Shown piece by piece: positions 23,111 to 30,570 of a DNA stretch of 43,930 nt. The stretch lies in contig DASUJY010000012.1 in assembly GCA_036279015.1 (NCBI GenBank), positions 1-43,930 of the forward strand, given 5' to 3'. The translations under genes were made by a program, and so were the position numbers. The notes below the pieces were generated by a model. That model had not been told where the DNA came from. It did no database searches and was given only the letters and a program-made list of their open reading frames with translations. This stretch comes from DATEOR01 sp036279015. GTDB taxonomy: Bacteria; Actinomycetota; Thermoleophilia; Gaiellales; Gaiellaceae. Positions within the stretch are counted from its first letter, which is position 1. The number at the start of each line of letters is the position of its first letter.

Positions 23111-23116
23111 TAGAAT
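23111..23116 (+). promoter_or_regulatory. -10 box TAGAAT of proline dehydrogenase
   Basis: TAGAAT ends nine bases before GTG 23126, with no Shine-Dalgarno in the gap. It fits a leaderless or nearly leaderless transcript. Confidence 0.5.
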
Positions 23117-23125
23117 CGCCGGCCC

Positions 23126-24034
23126 GTGACCATCCTCGACCGCGCGATCGTCCGTGCGCTCCCCGCCGTGCCGCGGCCGGTGGTGAAGCGGCTCTCGAGC
23201 CGCTATATCGCCGGCCCTGCCCTCGCGGATGCCTGCCGCGTCGTCCGCATGCTGAACGACGCGGGCAAGCGGGCGACGCTGGACGTGCTCGGCGAGGAAG
23301 TGGCCCTCGCCGACGAGGCGGCCGCGGTGCGCAACGAGTACGGGCGCGCGATCGAGGCGATCGCGGCCGAGAGCCTCGACTCGAACGTGAGCGTCAAGCT
23401 CACGGCTCTCGGGCTCAAGGCCGACCTCGACCTCTGCCGCGCCAACCTCACGGCGCTCGTCCGCGAGGCCGCGGCCCACGGGAACTTCGTTCGCATCGAC
23501 ATGGAGGACTCGTCGACGACGACCCCGACGCTCGATCTCTACCGCGAGCTGCGGGGCGAGGGGCACGAGAACGTTGGGATCGTCCTTCAGGCTGCGCTGA
23601 AGCGCACACCGTCGGACATCGACGCCCTCGCCGAGCTGCGGCCGAACGTCCGCATCTGCAAGGGGATCTATGTCGAGCCGTCGGAGATCGCCTACCAGGA
23701 GGACGAGTCGATCCGCCTGAACTTCCTCGACGCGCTCGAGGTGCTCCTCGAGGCCGGCTCCCGCGTCGGCATCGCCACGCACGACGACTGGCTGCTCGGC
23801 GAAGCGCTCGCCCTGCTCGCCCAGCGCGAGACTTCCCCGAGCGCCTACGAATTCCAGATGCTCCTGGGCGTGCGGCCCGAGCTCGGCGACGAGCTCGTCC
23901 GCGAGGGCCAGGATCTCCGGATCTACGTGCCGTACGGACGGCACTGGTACGAGTACTCGCTCCGGCGCCTCCAGGAGAACCCGAAGCTGGCCGGCTACGT
24001 CGCCGTCGACACGCTGAAGAGACTGCGGCCATGA
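23126..24034 (+). CDS. Proline dehydrogenase
   Basis: 302 residues, the usual size of monofunctional bacterial ProDH, an FAD-dependent TIM barrel that oxidises proline to pyrroline-5-carboxylate. Signatures: LDSNVSVKLTALGLKADLDL, RIDMEDSSTTTPTLDLYREL, RICKGIYVEPSEIAY, GIATHDDWLL, EFQMLLGVRPELGDELVREG and YVPYGRHWYEYSLRRLQENP, the last carrying the substrate-binding Arg pair. Electrons pass to the membrane quinone pool. It overlaps the class-III aminotransferase start (ATGA). No P5C dehydrogenase lies in the window. Confidence 0.93.
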   Translation: MTILDRAIVRALPAVPRPVVKRLSSRYIAGPALADACRVVRMLNDAGKRATLDVLGEEVALADEAAAVRNEYGRAIEAIAAESLDSNVSVKLTALGLKADLDLCRANLTALVREAAAHGNFVRIDMEDSSTTTPTLDLYRELRGEGHENVGIVLQAALKRTPSDIDALAELRPNVRICKGIYVEPSEIAYQEDESIRLNFLDALEVLLEAGSRVGIATHDDWLLGEALALLAQRETSPSAYEFQMLLGVRPELGDELVREGQDLRIYVPYGRHWYEYSLRRLQENPKLAGYVAVDTLKRLRP

Positions 24035-25056
24035 TCTGGGCCGAGGCGGAGGGCTGCCGGGTCGTCGACGCCGAGGGGCGCAGCTACATCGACCTCTCGG
24101 GCGGCTTCGGCGTTGCGGCGCTCGGTCATCGCAACTCCGAGATCGAGGCCGCGGTGCTGAGCCAGGCGCGGCGCTGCATGCACGCGCTGGGCGACCTCGC
24201 GGAGGCGGACACCGCCATCCGTCTGCGTGAGCGCCTCGGCGCCGACGGGCGGGAGGCCATGCTCGGCGTCACCGGGGAGGACGCCGTCGAGATCGCCCTC
24301 CGGACCGCCCTGCTCGTCACGTCGCGTCCGGGAATCGTCGCGTTCGATGGCGCCTACCACGGCACCGGGCTCCTCGCGCTCGCGGCCACCGGGTTCGAGC
24401 ACTTCCGGGCACCGTTCGAGGCCTGGCTCCCGGGGCCGGTTCACCGCCGTCCCTACGGAGAGGATCCGGGCCCGCTGCCCTCCGACACCGCCTGCGTGAT
24501 CGTCGAGCCGGTGCAGGGTCGCGCCGGGTCCCGCGTTCCGCGGGATGGGTTCCTCGAGACGCTGCGCGCCCGCTGCGACGAGGCCGGGGCCCTGCTCGTC
24601 GCCGACGAGATCTACACGGGCCTCGGACGTACGGGTCAGCTCTGGCGAAGCGGAGACGTCGCGGACCTCGTCACGTGTGGGAAAGCGCTCGGCGGTGGGC
24701 TGCCGATCTCCGCCTGCCTCATGCGGCCCGAGCACCGGGCGGCCTGGAATTTCGGCCCCGAGGACGTCTACACGCACACGCACATGGGGAACCCGCTCGC
24801 CGCGGCGGCCGCCCTCGTCGTCCTCGAGCGGGTGCCCTCGCTCTGCGAGCGGGTCCGCGAGGCGGGCGAGCGCTTCGAGGCCGCCGGGTGGCACGGCGTC
24901 GGGCTCCTGCGGGCGAAGGAAGGAGACGCGTTCGCCGCCTGGGAGCGCGGCGTGATCGTCATCCCGGCGGGCGAGGACGGTCGCTACATGAGCGCGACGC
25001 CGCCGCTCACGATCACCGACGCAGAGATCGACGAGGCGCTGGAGCGGATCGGATGA
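24031..25056 (+). CDS. Class III PLP aminotransferase (N-terminally short)
   Basis: 341 residues from the ATG in an ATGA overlap. Class III (ornithine/GABA-type) signatures: GRSYIDLSGGFGVAALGHRN, AFDGAYHGTGLLAL, EPVQGRAGSRVPRDGFL, ADEIYTGLGRTGQLW and TCGKALGGGLPISA, with the PLP-binding Lys. It lacks about 40 N-terminal residues and is shorter than the usual about 430. Coupling to proline dehydrogenase suggests ornithine or glutamate-semialdehyde chemistry on P5C, but the substrate is not readable. The YhhQ-type gene follows in an ATGA overlap. Confidence 0.85.
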   Translation: MIWAEAEGCRVVDAEGRSYIDLSGGFGVAALGHRNSEIEAAVLSQARRCMHALGDLAEADTAIRLRERLGADGREAMLGVTGEDAVEIALRTALLVTSRPGIVAFDGAYHGTGLLALAATGFEHFRAPFEAWLPGPVHRRPYGEDPGPLPSDTACVIVEPVQGRAGSRVPRDGFLETLRARCDEAGALLVADEIYTGLGRTGQLWRSGDVADLVTCGKALGGGLPISACLMRPEHRAAWNFGPEDVYTHTHMGNPLAAAAALVVLERVPSLCERVREAGERFEAAGWHGVGLLRAKEGDAFAAWERGVIVIPAGEDGRYMSATPPLTITDAEIDEALERIG

Positions 25057-25706
25057 GGTACTCGGCGCGCTTCGTCGTCGTGGCGGCGCTCTTCGTCACC
25101 GCGCTCGTCGTCTCGAACATCATCGCGGTGAAGCTGATCGAGATGTCCGGCCGCATCTTCCCGGCCGGGCTCGTCATCTTCCCGCTCTCATACCTCCTCG
25201 GGGACGTCCTCACCGAGGTCTACGGCGTACGTGCGGCCCGCTCGGTGATCTGGCTCGGCTTTGCCTGCAACCTCGTCGCCCTCGGCGCGATCCAGGCAGC
25301 CATTCATCTACCGGCGCTCGACCCGGACTTCCAGACCTCCTTCGACACCGTCCTCGGGACGACGTGGCGACTCTTCGTCGCCTCGCTAGCTGCCTACGTG
25401 GTCGGCGAGCTTGCGAACGCCTACGTGCTCGCGTTCATGAAGGGCGCGACCGGCGGGCGGTGGCTCTGGACGAGGACGATCGGCTCGACGATTGTCGGTG
25501 AGGGCCTCGACTCGCTCATCTTCGTGACCGTCGCCTTTGCCGGCACGGGCGCCGGTCTCCTCAATCCGATCGTCACCACGTGGCTGATCAAGGTCGGCTG
25601 GGAGACGGCGGCGACGCCACTCACGTACGCGATCGTCGGCCACTTGAAGCGGGCGGAGGGGATCGACGTCTACGACTTCGGGCGGCCGCTCGAAGCGCGC
25701 GTCTGA
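25053..25706 (+). CDS. Queuosine precursor transporter (YhhQ family)
   Basis: 217 residues with about six membrane segments. YhhQ/DUF165 family features: SNIIAVKLIEMSGRIFPAGL near the N-terminus, FPLSYLLGDVLTEVYGVRAA, a W in the middle (TTWRLFVASLAAYVVGELAN) and SLIFVTVAFAG near the end. The family takes up queuosine precursors (preQ0/preQ1) for tRNA modification. Genes for queuosine synthesis are not seen here. The start is coupled to the aminotransferase (ATGA). The 3' end overlaps the convergent marR gene by 37 bases. Confidence 0.87.
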   Translation: MRYSARFVVVAALFVTALVVSNIIAVKLIEMSGRIFPAGLVIFPLSYLLGDVLTEVYGVRAARSVIWLGFACNLVALGAIQAAIHLPALDPDFQTSFDTVLGTTWRLFVASLAAYVVGELANAYVLAFMKGATGGRWLWTRTIGSTIVGEGLDSLIFVTVAFAGTGAGLLNPIVTTWLIKVGWETAATPLTYAIVGHLKRAEGIDVYDFGRPLEARV

Positions 25707-26152
25707 TCCGCGGGCGCCGCCGAGACGAACAGCCGGCCGAGGGTCTCGAGCGCGTCGGCGAGCTGGCGTCGCTCGATCTCGGAGAGGTCGTCCGAGAGCC
25801 GCTCGAGCGCCCGCACGAAGCGCCGGTAGCGGAGAGCATGCTCCTTCCGGCCCCGTGCCGTGAGCACGACGCGGACGGCGCGGGCGTCGCCGGGGTCGTC
25901 TTCTCGCTCGACCAGCTCTGCGGCGACGAGCGCGTCGACCGTCCGGCTCGCAGTCGCCATCGTCACGCCCAGCTCTCGGGCGAGCGACCCGATCCGCTGC
26001 GGCCCGTCGAGGATGATCAGGCGCAGCGCCTGGGCCTGCGAGGTGGTCAGCTCGTGCGTCGATGGCAGGCCCGGCTCCTTGCGACGCTGAAGCTCCGCCC
26101 ACAGGCGGATGATCCCGTCGGCCATGCGCTCGGCGGCGCCGCCGCCGGTCAT
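25670..26152 (-). CDS. MarR-family transcriptional regulator
   Basis: 160 residues from ATG 26152, overlapping the MFS stop (ATGA). It has the winged-helix core of MarR: TTSQAQALRLIILDGPQRIG, SLARELGVTMATASRTVDAL (recognition helix) and VEREDDPGDARAVRVVLTAR (wing), with helices at both ends for dimerisation. It probably represses its own operon, which begins with a drug-type exporter, and is released by a small ligand. The palindrome at 27610-27621 is the likely operator. The last 37 bases overlap the convergent YhhQ-type gene. Confidence 0.88.
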   Translation of the reverse strand: MTGGGAAERMADGIIRLWAELQRRKEPGLPSTHELTTSQAQALRLIILDGPQRIGSLARELGVTMATASRTVDALVAAELVEREDDPGDARAVRVVLTARGRKEHALRYRRFVRALERLSDDLSEIERRQLADALETLGRLFVSAAPADQTRASSGRPKS

Positions 26153-27606
26153 GCCGCCTCCTCGAGGACCTCGGGGTGCCTCGCCTTCTCCTCCATCGTG
26201 CGCCGCAGCTCCGTGTGCGGGATGAAGAGCGTGGCGACGAAGGCGATCCCGACAAGGACGAGCGCGAGCGCGAATGCGCCGTGTAGGGCTTCGGCGAGCC
26301 GGTCCGGGGAGGTGGACGCCGTCGTCGCGCCGACATGGGCTGTGACGATCGCGCCCATGACCGTCACCCCAGCGGTCGCTCCGATCGAGCGGAAGAACTG
26401 GGTCGAGGCGGTAGCGACGCCGATCATCTGTTGGGGCACCGAGTTTTGCACCACGACGACGAAGGTCTGCATGACGAGGCCGATGCCGAGCCCGACGACG
26501 ACGACGTCGCGGGTGATCATGAAGGAGGACGCGCCGGTGCCGAGCTGCATGAGCAGGAAGAAGCCTGTCGCCATGATCGGCGGGCCCGCGAGCAAGACTC
26601 CGCGGTAGCGGCCCGTCCGGGAGACGATCTGACCGGCGCTGACGCTGGCGACGATGAGCCCGAGCATGAGCGGCGTCAACACGGCCCCGGAGCTCGTCGC
26701 ACTCTCGCCGAGCACGCGCTGGACGAAGAGCGGCACGTACATGATGGCTCCGAACATCGCTGCGCCGATCGGAAAGAGCGCGGAGACGGCGGCCGTGAAA
26801 GTGCGGTTCCGGAAGAGCTCGAGCGGGAGGATCGGCTCGGCGGCGCGCCGCTCCCAGGAGACGAAGGCGATCGTCAGGAGCGCGGCCACGCCGAACATCC
26901 CGACGATCTCGAGCGAGGCCCAGGGGTACTGCGTGCCGCCCCAGACGGCTGCCAGGAGGCCGAGGGAGGCGCCGGCGGTCAGGAGCGTGGCGCCGAGCCA
27001 GTCGACGGAATGGCGCTCGTGCTGCTCCCGCGCGCCGAAGCCGTACCAGACGACGACGAGCGCGACGACGGCGAGGGGCAGGCTGACGAAGAAGGCCCAG
27101 CGCCACGAGGAGTTGTCGGCGATCCAGCCGCCGGTTGCGGGGCCGATCACGGACGAGAGCGCGAAGACGGCGCCGGTCAGCCCTTGCCATTTCCCGCGCT
27201 GGCGCGGCGGGATGATGTCGCCGATCACCGCGATCGCGAGCGGGATGAGCCCGCCGGCGCCGAGCCCCTGCACGGCACGACCGAGGATCAGCACCGACAT
27301 CGACGGCGCAAGGCCGGCGACGACCGCGCCGCTCGAGAAGAGAATGATTCCGAGCACGAAGAAGGGTCGGCGCCCGTAGATGTCGGAGAGCTTCCCGTAG
27401 ATCGGGACCGTGACGGTCGCGCCGAGCATGTAGGCGGAGAAGACCCAGGAGTAGTGCTCGAGGCCGCCCAGGTCGTCGACGATCTTCGGAAGCGCGGTCG
27501 ACACGATCGTCTGGTTGAGCGACGCGAGGAGCATGCCGAGCATGACCCCGAAGAAGATGATCAACGTGCGGCGCTTGCCGAGCGGGTAGACGGTTTTGTC
27601 ATTCAT
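26149..27606 (-). CDS. DHA2-family (EmrB/QacA-type) MFS efflux pump
   Basis: 485 residues with 14 predicted hydrophobic segments. MFS signatures: LNQTIVSTALPKIVDDLGGL (motif D1 of DHA2), GKLSDIYGRRPFFVLG (motif A), LGRAVQGLGAGGLIPLAIAV (motif B) and ALSSVIGPATGGWIADN (motif C, antiporter). The family exports drugs and lipophilic compounds using the proton gradient. The start is ATG 27606 with no Shine-Dalgarno; an operator-like palindrome lies four bases upstream. marR is coupled downstream. The C-terminus has a charged tail (EEKARHPEVLEEA). Confidence 0.9.
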   Translation of the reverse strand: MNDKTVYPLGKRRTLIIFFGVMLGMLLASLNQTIVSTALPKIVDDLGGLEHYSWVFSAYMLGATVTVPIYGKLSDIYGRRPFFVLGIILFSSGAVVAGLAPSMSVLILGRAVQGLGAGGLIPLAIAVIGDIIPPRQRGKWQGLTGAVFALSSVIGPATGGWIADNSSWRWAFFVSLPLAVVALVVVWYGFGAREQHERHSVDWLGATLLTAGASLGLLAAVWGGTQYPWASLEIVGMFGVAALLTIAFVSWERRAAEPILPLELFRNRTFTAAVSALFPIGAAMFGAIMYVPLFVQRVLGESATSSGAVLTPLMLGLIVASVSAGQIVSRTGRYRGVLLAGPPIMATGFFLLMQLGTGASSFMITRDVVVVGLGIGLVMQTFVVVVQNSVPQQMIGVATASTQFFRSIGATAGVTVMGAIVTAHVGATTASTSPDRLAEALHGAFALALVLVGIAFVATLFIPHTELRRTMEEKARHPEVLEEAA

Positions 27607-27609
27607 TTT

Positions 27610-27621
27610 CGTTACGTAACG
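27610..27621. promoter_or_regulatory. Palindromic operator CGTTACGTAACG (putative MarR site)
   Basis: A perfect 12-bp palindrome that ends four bases before the MFS start codon. It overlaps the likely transcription start and lies next to the -10 TATACT. The overlapping TTACGTAACGTAA (27612-27624) forms a second near-palindrome. This is the expected place for repression by the MarR protein of the same operon (inference). Confidence 0.6.
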
Positions 27622-27623
27622 TA

Positions 27624-27629
27624 AGTATA
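27624..27629 (-). promoter_or_regulatory. -10 box TATACT of the MFS-marR operon
   Basis: TATACT on the - strand is the best -10 match in the window, 17 bases before ATG 27606 and abutting the palindrome. No convincing -35 is seen. The expected transcript would have a leader of about 10 bases. Confidence 0.55.
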
Positions 27630-27671
27630 GTGGCCGACAGGCTGGCCGAGCTCCTCCGAACGGGGGATCCG

Positions 27672-28412
27672 CTACGCGAGCGTCGAGTAGCCGCCGTCGA
27701 CGACGAGCGTCTGTCCGCGGATCATCTGCGCGGCGGGCGAGGCGAGGAAGCAGACCGCGTCCGCGACGTCACCGGGCTCGACGAGCCTTCCGGCGGGGGT
27801 GCGCCTCCGGTAGAAGTCGAGCATCTCGTCGCGGTTCGGGAAGTAGTCCAACGCCCCGGTCTCGACCAGGCCGGCCGAGACCGCGTTGACGCGGATGTCC
27901 TGCGGCGCCAGCTCGACGGCGAGGTAGCGGACGAGGGCTTCGAGCGTCGCCTTCGAGACGCCGACCAGCACGTAGTTGTCGAGCACCCGGTCCGACCCGA
28001 GGCTCGAGATGGCGACGATCGCGCTTCCGGCGGGCATCGCGGGCGCCGCTTCGCGGGCGATCGTGAAGAGCGCGCGCGCGTTTGCGTTCAGCGTCCAGTC
28101 CCAGTGCTTCTCGTCGAGCTCGGCGAACGGCCGGATCACGCCGGTGGCCGCGTTCGAGACGATCACGTCGAGCGTTCCGGCCTTTTCCAGGAGCGCCCTG
28201 GTCTTGTCCGGATCGCCGAGATTCCCGCGCAGCAGGATGGGCTCGGCGCCGAGCTCGCTGATCTCCGCAGCGGTCTCCTCCGCGGCCCGATCGTTTCGCA
28301 GGTAGCTGACGGCGATCCGGCGGGCTCCCCGCTCCGCGAAGCGCAAGGAGATCGCCTTGCCGATGCCACGTGAGCCGCCCGTCACGAGGACGGACTTGCC
28401 GTCGAACCTCAT
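27672..28412 (-). CDS. fabL: Enoyl-ACP reductase III (FabL)
   Basis: 246 residues. It is a short-chain dehydrogenase of the FabL type, which reduces trans-2-enoyl-ACP in fatty acid synthesis with NADPH. The nucleotide motif is VTGGSRGIGKA. The active site is Y147-x6-K154 (NYVLVGVSKATLEAL), the spacing of enoyl reductases, unlike the Y-x3-K of ordinary SDRs. LDVIVSNAATGVIRP, ELDEKHWDWTLNANARAL and AQMIRGQTLVVDGGYSTL match Bacillus subtilis FabL well. The ATG overlaps the upstream small gene (ATGA). If this is the main enoyl reductase, FabI-directed inhibitors such as triclosan may act poorly (family knowledge). Confidence 0.9.
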   Translation of the reverse strand: MRFDGKSVLVTGGSRGIGKAISLRFAERGARRIAVSYLRNDRAAEETAAEISELGAEPILLRGNLGDPDKTRALLEKAGTLDVIVSNAATGVIRPFAELDEKHWDWTLNANARALFTIAREAAPAMPAGSAIVAISSLGSDRVLDNYVLVGVSKATLEALVRYLAVELAPQDIRVNAVSAGLVETGALDYFPNRDEMLDFYRRRTPAGRLVEPGDVADAVCFLASPAAQMIRGQTLVVDGGYSTLA

Positions 28413-28687
28413 GCCTTCGGCGGGAGCGGATCCGCTGCCGGGGCATGGCTCGGCAGCTCGTCCCAGCCGAGCCGGGTCGGTGGCTCGAGCGGCCCCTCGG
28501 CGGCCTTCGACGTCGCGTAGGCGAGGCGCTCGAGGAGGGCGATCTGCTCCTCGCCGTAGGCCCGCATGGGGTGATCCTCGGGCAGGTCGCTCACGAGAGC
28601 CCGGACCCGCGCCCGGATCTGGAGCGCGAAGTGGGGCGTCGCCGCGCCCACGACGGAGTCGATGTCCTCTCTCGTGGGCCCCGCCAC
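28409..28687 (-). CDS. Conserved hypothetical protein coupled to fabL
   Basis: 92 residues from GTG 28687. It begins MAGPTREDIDSVVGAATPHF and continues with a mostly helical body (ALQIRARVRALVSDLPEDHP, MRAYGEEQIALLERLAYATS) and a Pro-rich tail. No domain recognised. TAGAGT (28700-28695) lies seven bases before the GTG, suggesting a leaderless start for the two-gene operon with fabL, which overlaps it by ATGA. That coupling hints at a link to lipid metabolism, but function is unknown. A longer frame upstream is open but has no support. Confidence 0.7.
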   Translation of the reverse strand: MAGPTREDIDSVVGAATPHFALQIRARVRALVSDLPEDHPMRAYGEEQIALLERLAYATSKAAEGPLEPPTRLGWDELPSHAPAADPLPPKA

Positions 28688-28694
28688 GGGCGCG

Positions 28695-28700
28695 ACTCTA
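28695..28700 (-). promoter_or_regulatory. -10 box TAGAGT of the fabL operon
   Basis: TAGAGT on the - strand ends seven bases before GTG 28687, without a Shine-Dalgarno. Confidence 0.45.
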
Positions 28701-28710
28701 TCCGTTTCGA

Positions 28711-29301
28711 CTACGTGAACACGTACAGCTCGTTCTTGTCCGGCTTGTCGAAGAGGCCGTGCTTGCTCGACCCGCCGTAGTCGTGGTAGGTGCTGTGCGC
28801 CGAGCCGAGATCGTTGGGAAAGCTCGCCACCGGGCTCGGCCGTGCGACCTTGATGCAGCCGTCCGAGTAGTAGTCGCTCTCCCGTTCCCAGCAGAACCGG
28901 TCGTCGTACACCGACGTGCACGACTGACCGCGCGAGGCGGTCTCCTCGCTGTGGATGAAGAGCTGCGTCCTCTGCGTCAGGCCGTTCCGGCAGACCTTGT
29001 CCTGGACATACCAGACCCGGCCCTTGATCTTGCTCGCGTCGTAGTCCTTCCAGTGGCCCCGGAGGGAGTACCAGCCCGCGGGAAGCCAGCCGTTGCCGAG
29101 CTCGCACTCGTCCTTCGACGTCCCCGAGCCGGCCCTCCAGCTGCGGGTGTACTCGGTCGGAGAGGGGGGATACGTCCACTTCCAGGAGAGCCTCGAGTCC
29201 AGGTTCGTGTTGCGGTTGAACGTCCACCAGCCGGTCGCGGCTTGCGCCGGGGCGGAGGTCCACGCGAGGACGAGCGCCGCAACGAGGGCGATGCAATACA
29301 T
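28711..29301 (-). CDS. Secreted protein with L,D-transpeptidase-like His/Cys motif
   Basis: 196 residues from ATG 29301, with AAGGAG at 29316-29311 nine bases upstream. The signal peptide is MYCIALVAALVLAWTSAPAQ, cleaved after AQA. The mature part contains KDECELGNGWLPAGWYSLRG, TQLFIHSEETASRGQSC and YYSDGCIKVARPSPVASF. The IHSE...DGCIKV pair resembles the catalytic His and Cys of YkuD or the related DUF2778 (Tlde1) peptidoglycan enzymes. Overall similarity is weak, so the enzyme role is inference. Several Cys residues could form disulfides. The upstream lipoprotein gene ends two bases before this start, so the two are one operon. Confidence 0.65.
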   Translation of the reverse strand: MYCIALVAALVLAWTSAPAQAATGWWTFNRNTNLDSRLSWKWTYPPSPTEYTRSWRAGSGTSKDECELGNGWLPAGWYSLRGHWKDYDASKIKGRVWYVQDKVCRNGLTQRTQLFIHSEETASRGQSCTSVYDDRFCWERESDYYSDGCIKVARPSPVASFPNDLGSAHSTYHDYGGSSKHGLFDKPDKNELYVFT

Positions 29302-29302
29302 C

Positions 29303-30454
29303 TCACCGTTCTCCTTCCTGCGGGCGGCTCGGGTTGTAGGCAGGGCGGCGCCAGGCGGAGAAGCCTCGGACGCCGCGGGCGGTCGGCAGCGGGACGACGC
29401 GCTGACAGGTGCCGCTCGCACGGTCGCAGTCAAGGAAGGCGCCGCCGCCGGGTGTGGTGACCCAGCCGGTGAGCCGATCACCGTCCGCGGCGAAGCGGGG
29501 CTCGGCGACGCCCTCTCCGGCCACGGAGATCGCCTGCTCCAGCCCGATGCGGCCGTCCCCGATCCGAAAGACCGCGAGGCCGCTCGAGGACGAAGCGACG
29601 GCCAGATCGCCCTGCCAGTCCCCTGAGTAGCCGGCCACTCCGACGGCAGGGTCGACGCTCGTTAGGTCGAGCGCTGCCCGCACGGCACCGGTCGCGACCG
29701 CGATCGTGCGCACGGTGGGAGGGCCGCTCTCCGGCCCCCGCTCGACGAGGGCCTCCCGCCCGTCGGGGCTGATGGCGACGAGGCCCGAGTCCCGCGCAAG
29801 CGTGCGGATCCGGCCGGGACCGTCGAGCGCGAGCACGTCGAGTGCCTCGCCCTCCTGCTCCTCGTAGGCGAGTAGGGTCGAGCCCGCCCAGCCGGCGACG
29901 ACGTAACGGGCGCTTTGGGTCGTCCAGGCCTGGGCCGGTGCCCCGAGCGACTCCCGGACGACGATCTGCCCGCGATACGGGACGCCGGCACGGTACTCGG
30001 GCTCGTCGCCCTGGAAGTAGGCGACCGCGCCGTCGCTTCGCCAGGCGAGCGAGAACGCGCCGTCCGCGAAGACGTCGTCCGTGCCCGCCGCGACGTTGTG
30101 GAGGCGGATCGACGGCCGCGCCAGCGGATCCCCGCGCGCGATGCCCTGGTCCGCCCACGAGAGCGCGGGGTCGTCCTCGCGAAGTGCCTGCCAGGCGTTG
30201 TAGGCGACGTAGCGCCCGTCCGGGGAGGGGACGACCGCCGGCGTCAACCAGCCGGCGAGCGGGGTCACGGGCGCAGCGGCGAGCGCGACACGCGCCCCAC
30301 CTGGCGCTCCGATGAGCGACTTGCCGACCGTGTAGACGGCGGGCGGCCGGGCGGTCGGCACCTTCCGCGCCGGGCGCTCGGCGCTCGGGGCGCCGCAGCC
30401 GGCCGCCAGGAAGGCGATGAGTAGCGACAGGGGGATGATCATGCGCGCCGTCAC
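29303..30454 (-). CDS. Lipoprotein with beta-propeller-like repeats
   Basis: 383 residues from GTG 30454; AAGGAG (30465-30460) is five bases upstream. The N-terminus MTARMIIPLSLLIAFLAAGC is a lipoprotein signal with lipobox LAAGC. After a Pro-rich linker come repeats of the WD40/TolB kind: VVPSPDGRYVAYNAWQALRE, FSLAWRSDGAVAYFQG, GLVAISPDGREALVERGPES. It is anchored outside the membrane and probably binds a protein or sugar; no enzyme motif is seen. It is co-transcribed with the secreted Cys-rich protein. A second in-frame ATG (30442) is less well placed relative to the Shine-Dalgarno. Confidence 0.75.
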   Translation of the reverse strand: MTARMIIPLSLLIAFLAAGCGAPSAERPARKVPTARPPAVYTVGKSLIGAPGGARVALAAAPVTPLAGWLTPAVVPSPDGRYVAYNAWQALREDDPALSWADQGIARGDPLARPSIRLHNVAAGTDDVFADGAFSLAWRSDGAVAYFQGDEPEYRAGVPYRGQIVVRESLGAPAQAWTTQSARYVVAGWAGSTLLAYEEQEGEALDVLALDGPGRIRTLARDSGLVAISPDGREALVERGPESGPPTVRTIAVATGAVRAALDLTSVDPAVGVAGYSGDWQGDLAVASSSSGLAVFRIGDGRIGLEQAISVAGEGVAEPRFAADGDRLTGWVTTPGGGAFLDCDRASGTCQRVVPLPTARGVRGFSAWRRPAYNPSRPQEGER

Positions 30455-30556
30455 GGGAGCTCCTTGTCTCGCTGGCGGTCGGCGGGCACGACCTTCGGAC
30501 AGAATGCCGTGGGCACGAGCGACTTTCAATTCGCTCTTTGGGACGTGTCCCCGAAC

Positions 30557-30562
30557 TAGGGT
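30557..30562 (+). promoter_or_regulatory. -10 box TAGGGT of the EamA gene
   Basis: TAGGGT ends eight bases before GTG 30571. It directly follows the small palindrome GGGAC-GT-GTCCC (30540-30551) in the gap between divergent genes. Confidence 0.4.
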
Positions 30563-30570
30563 GGCGTCCC

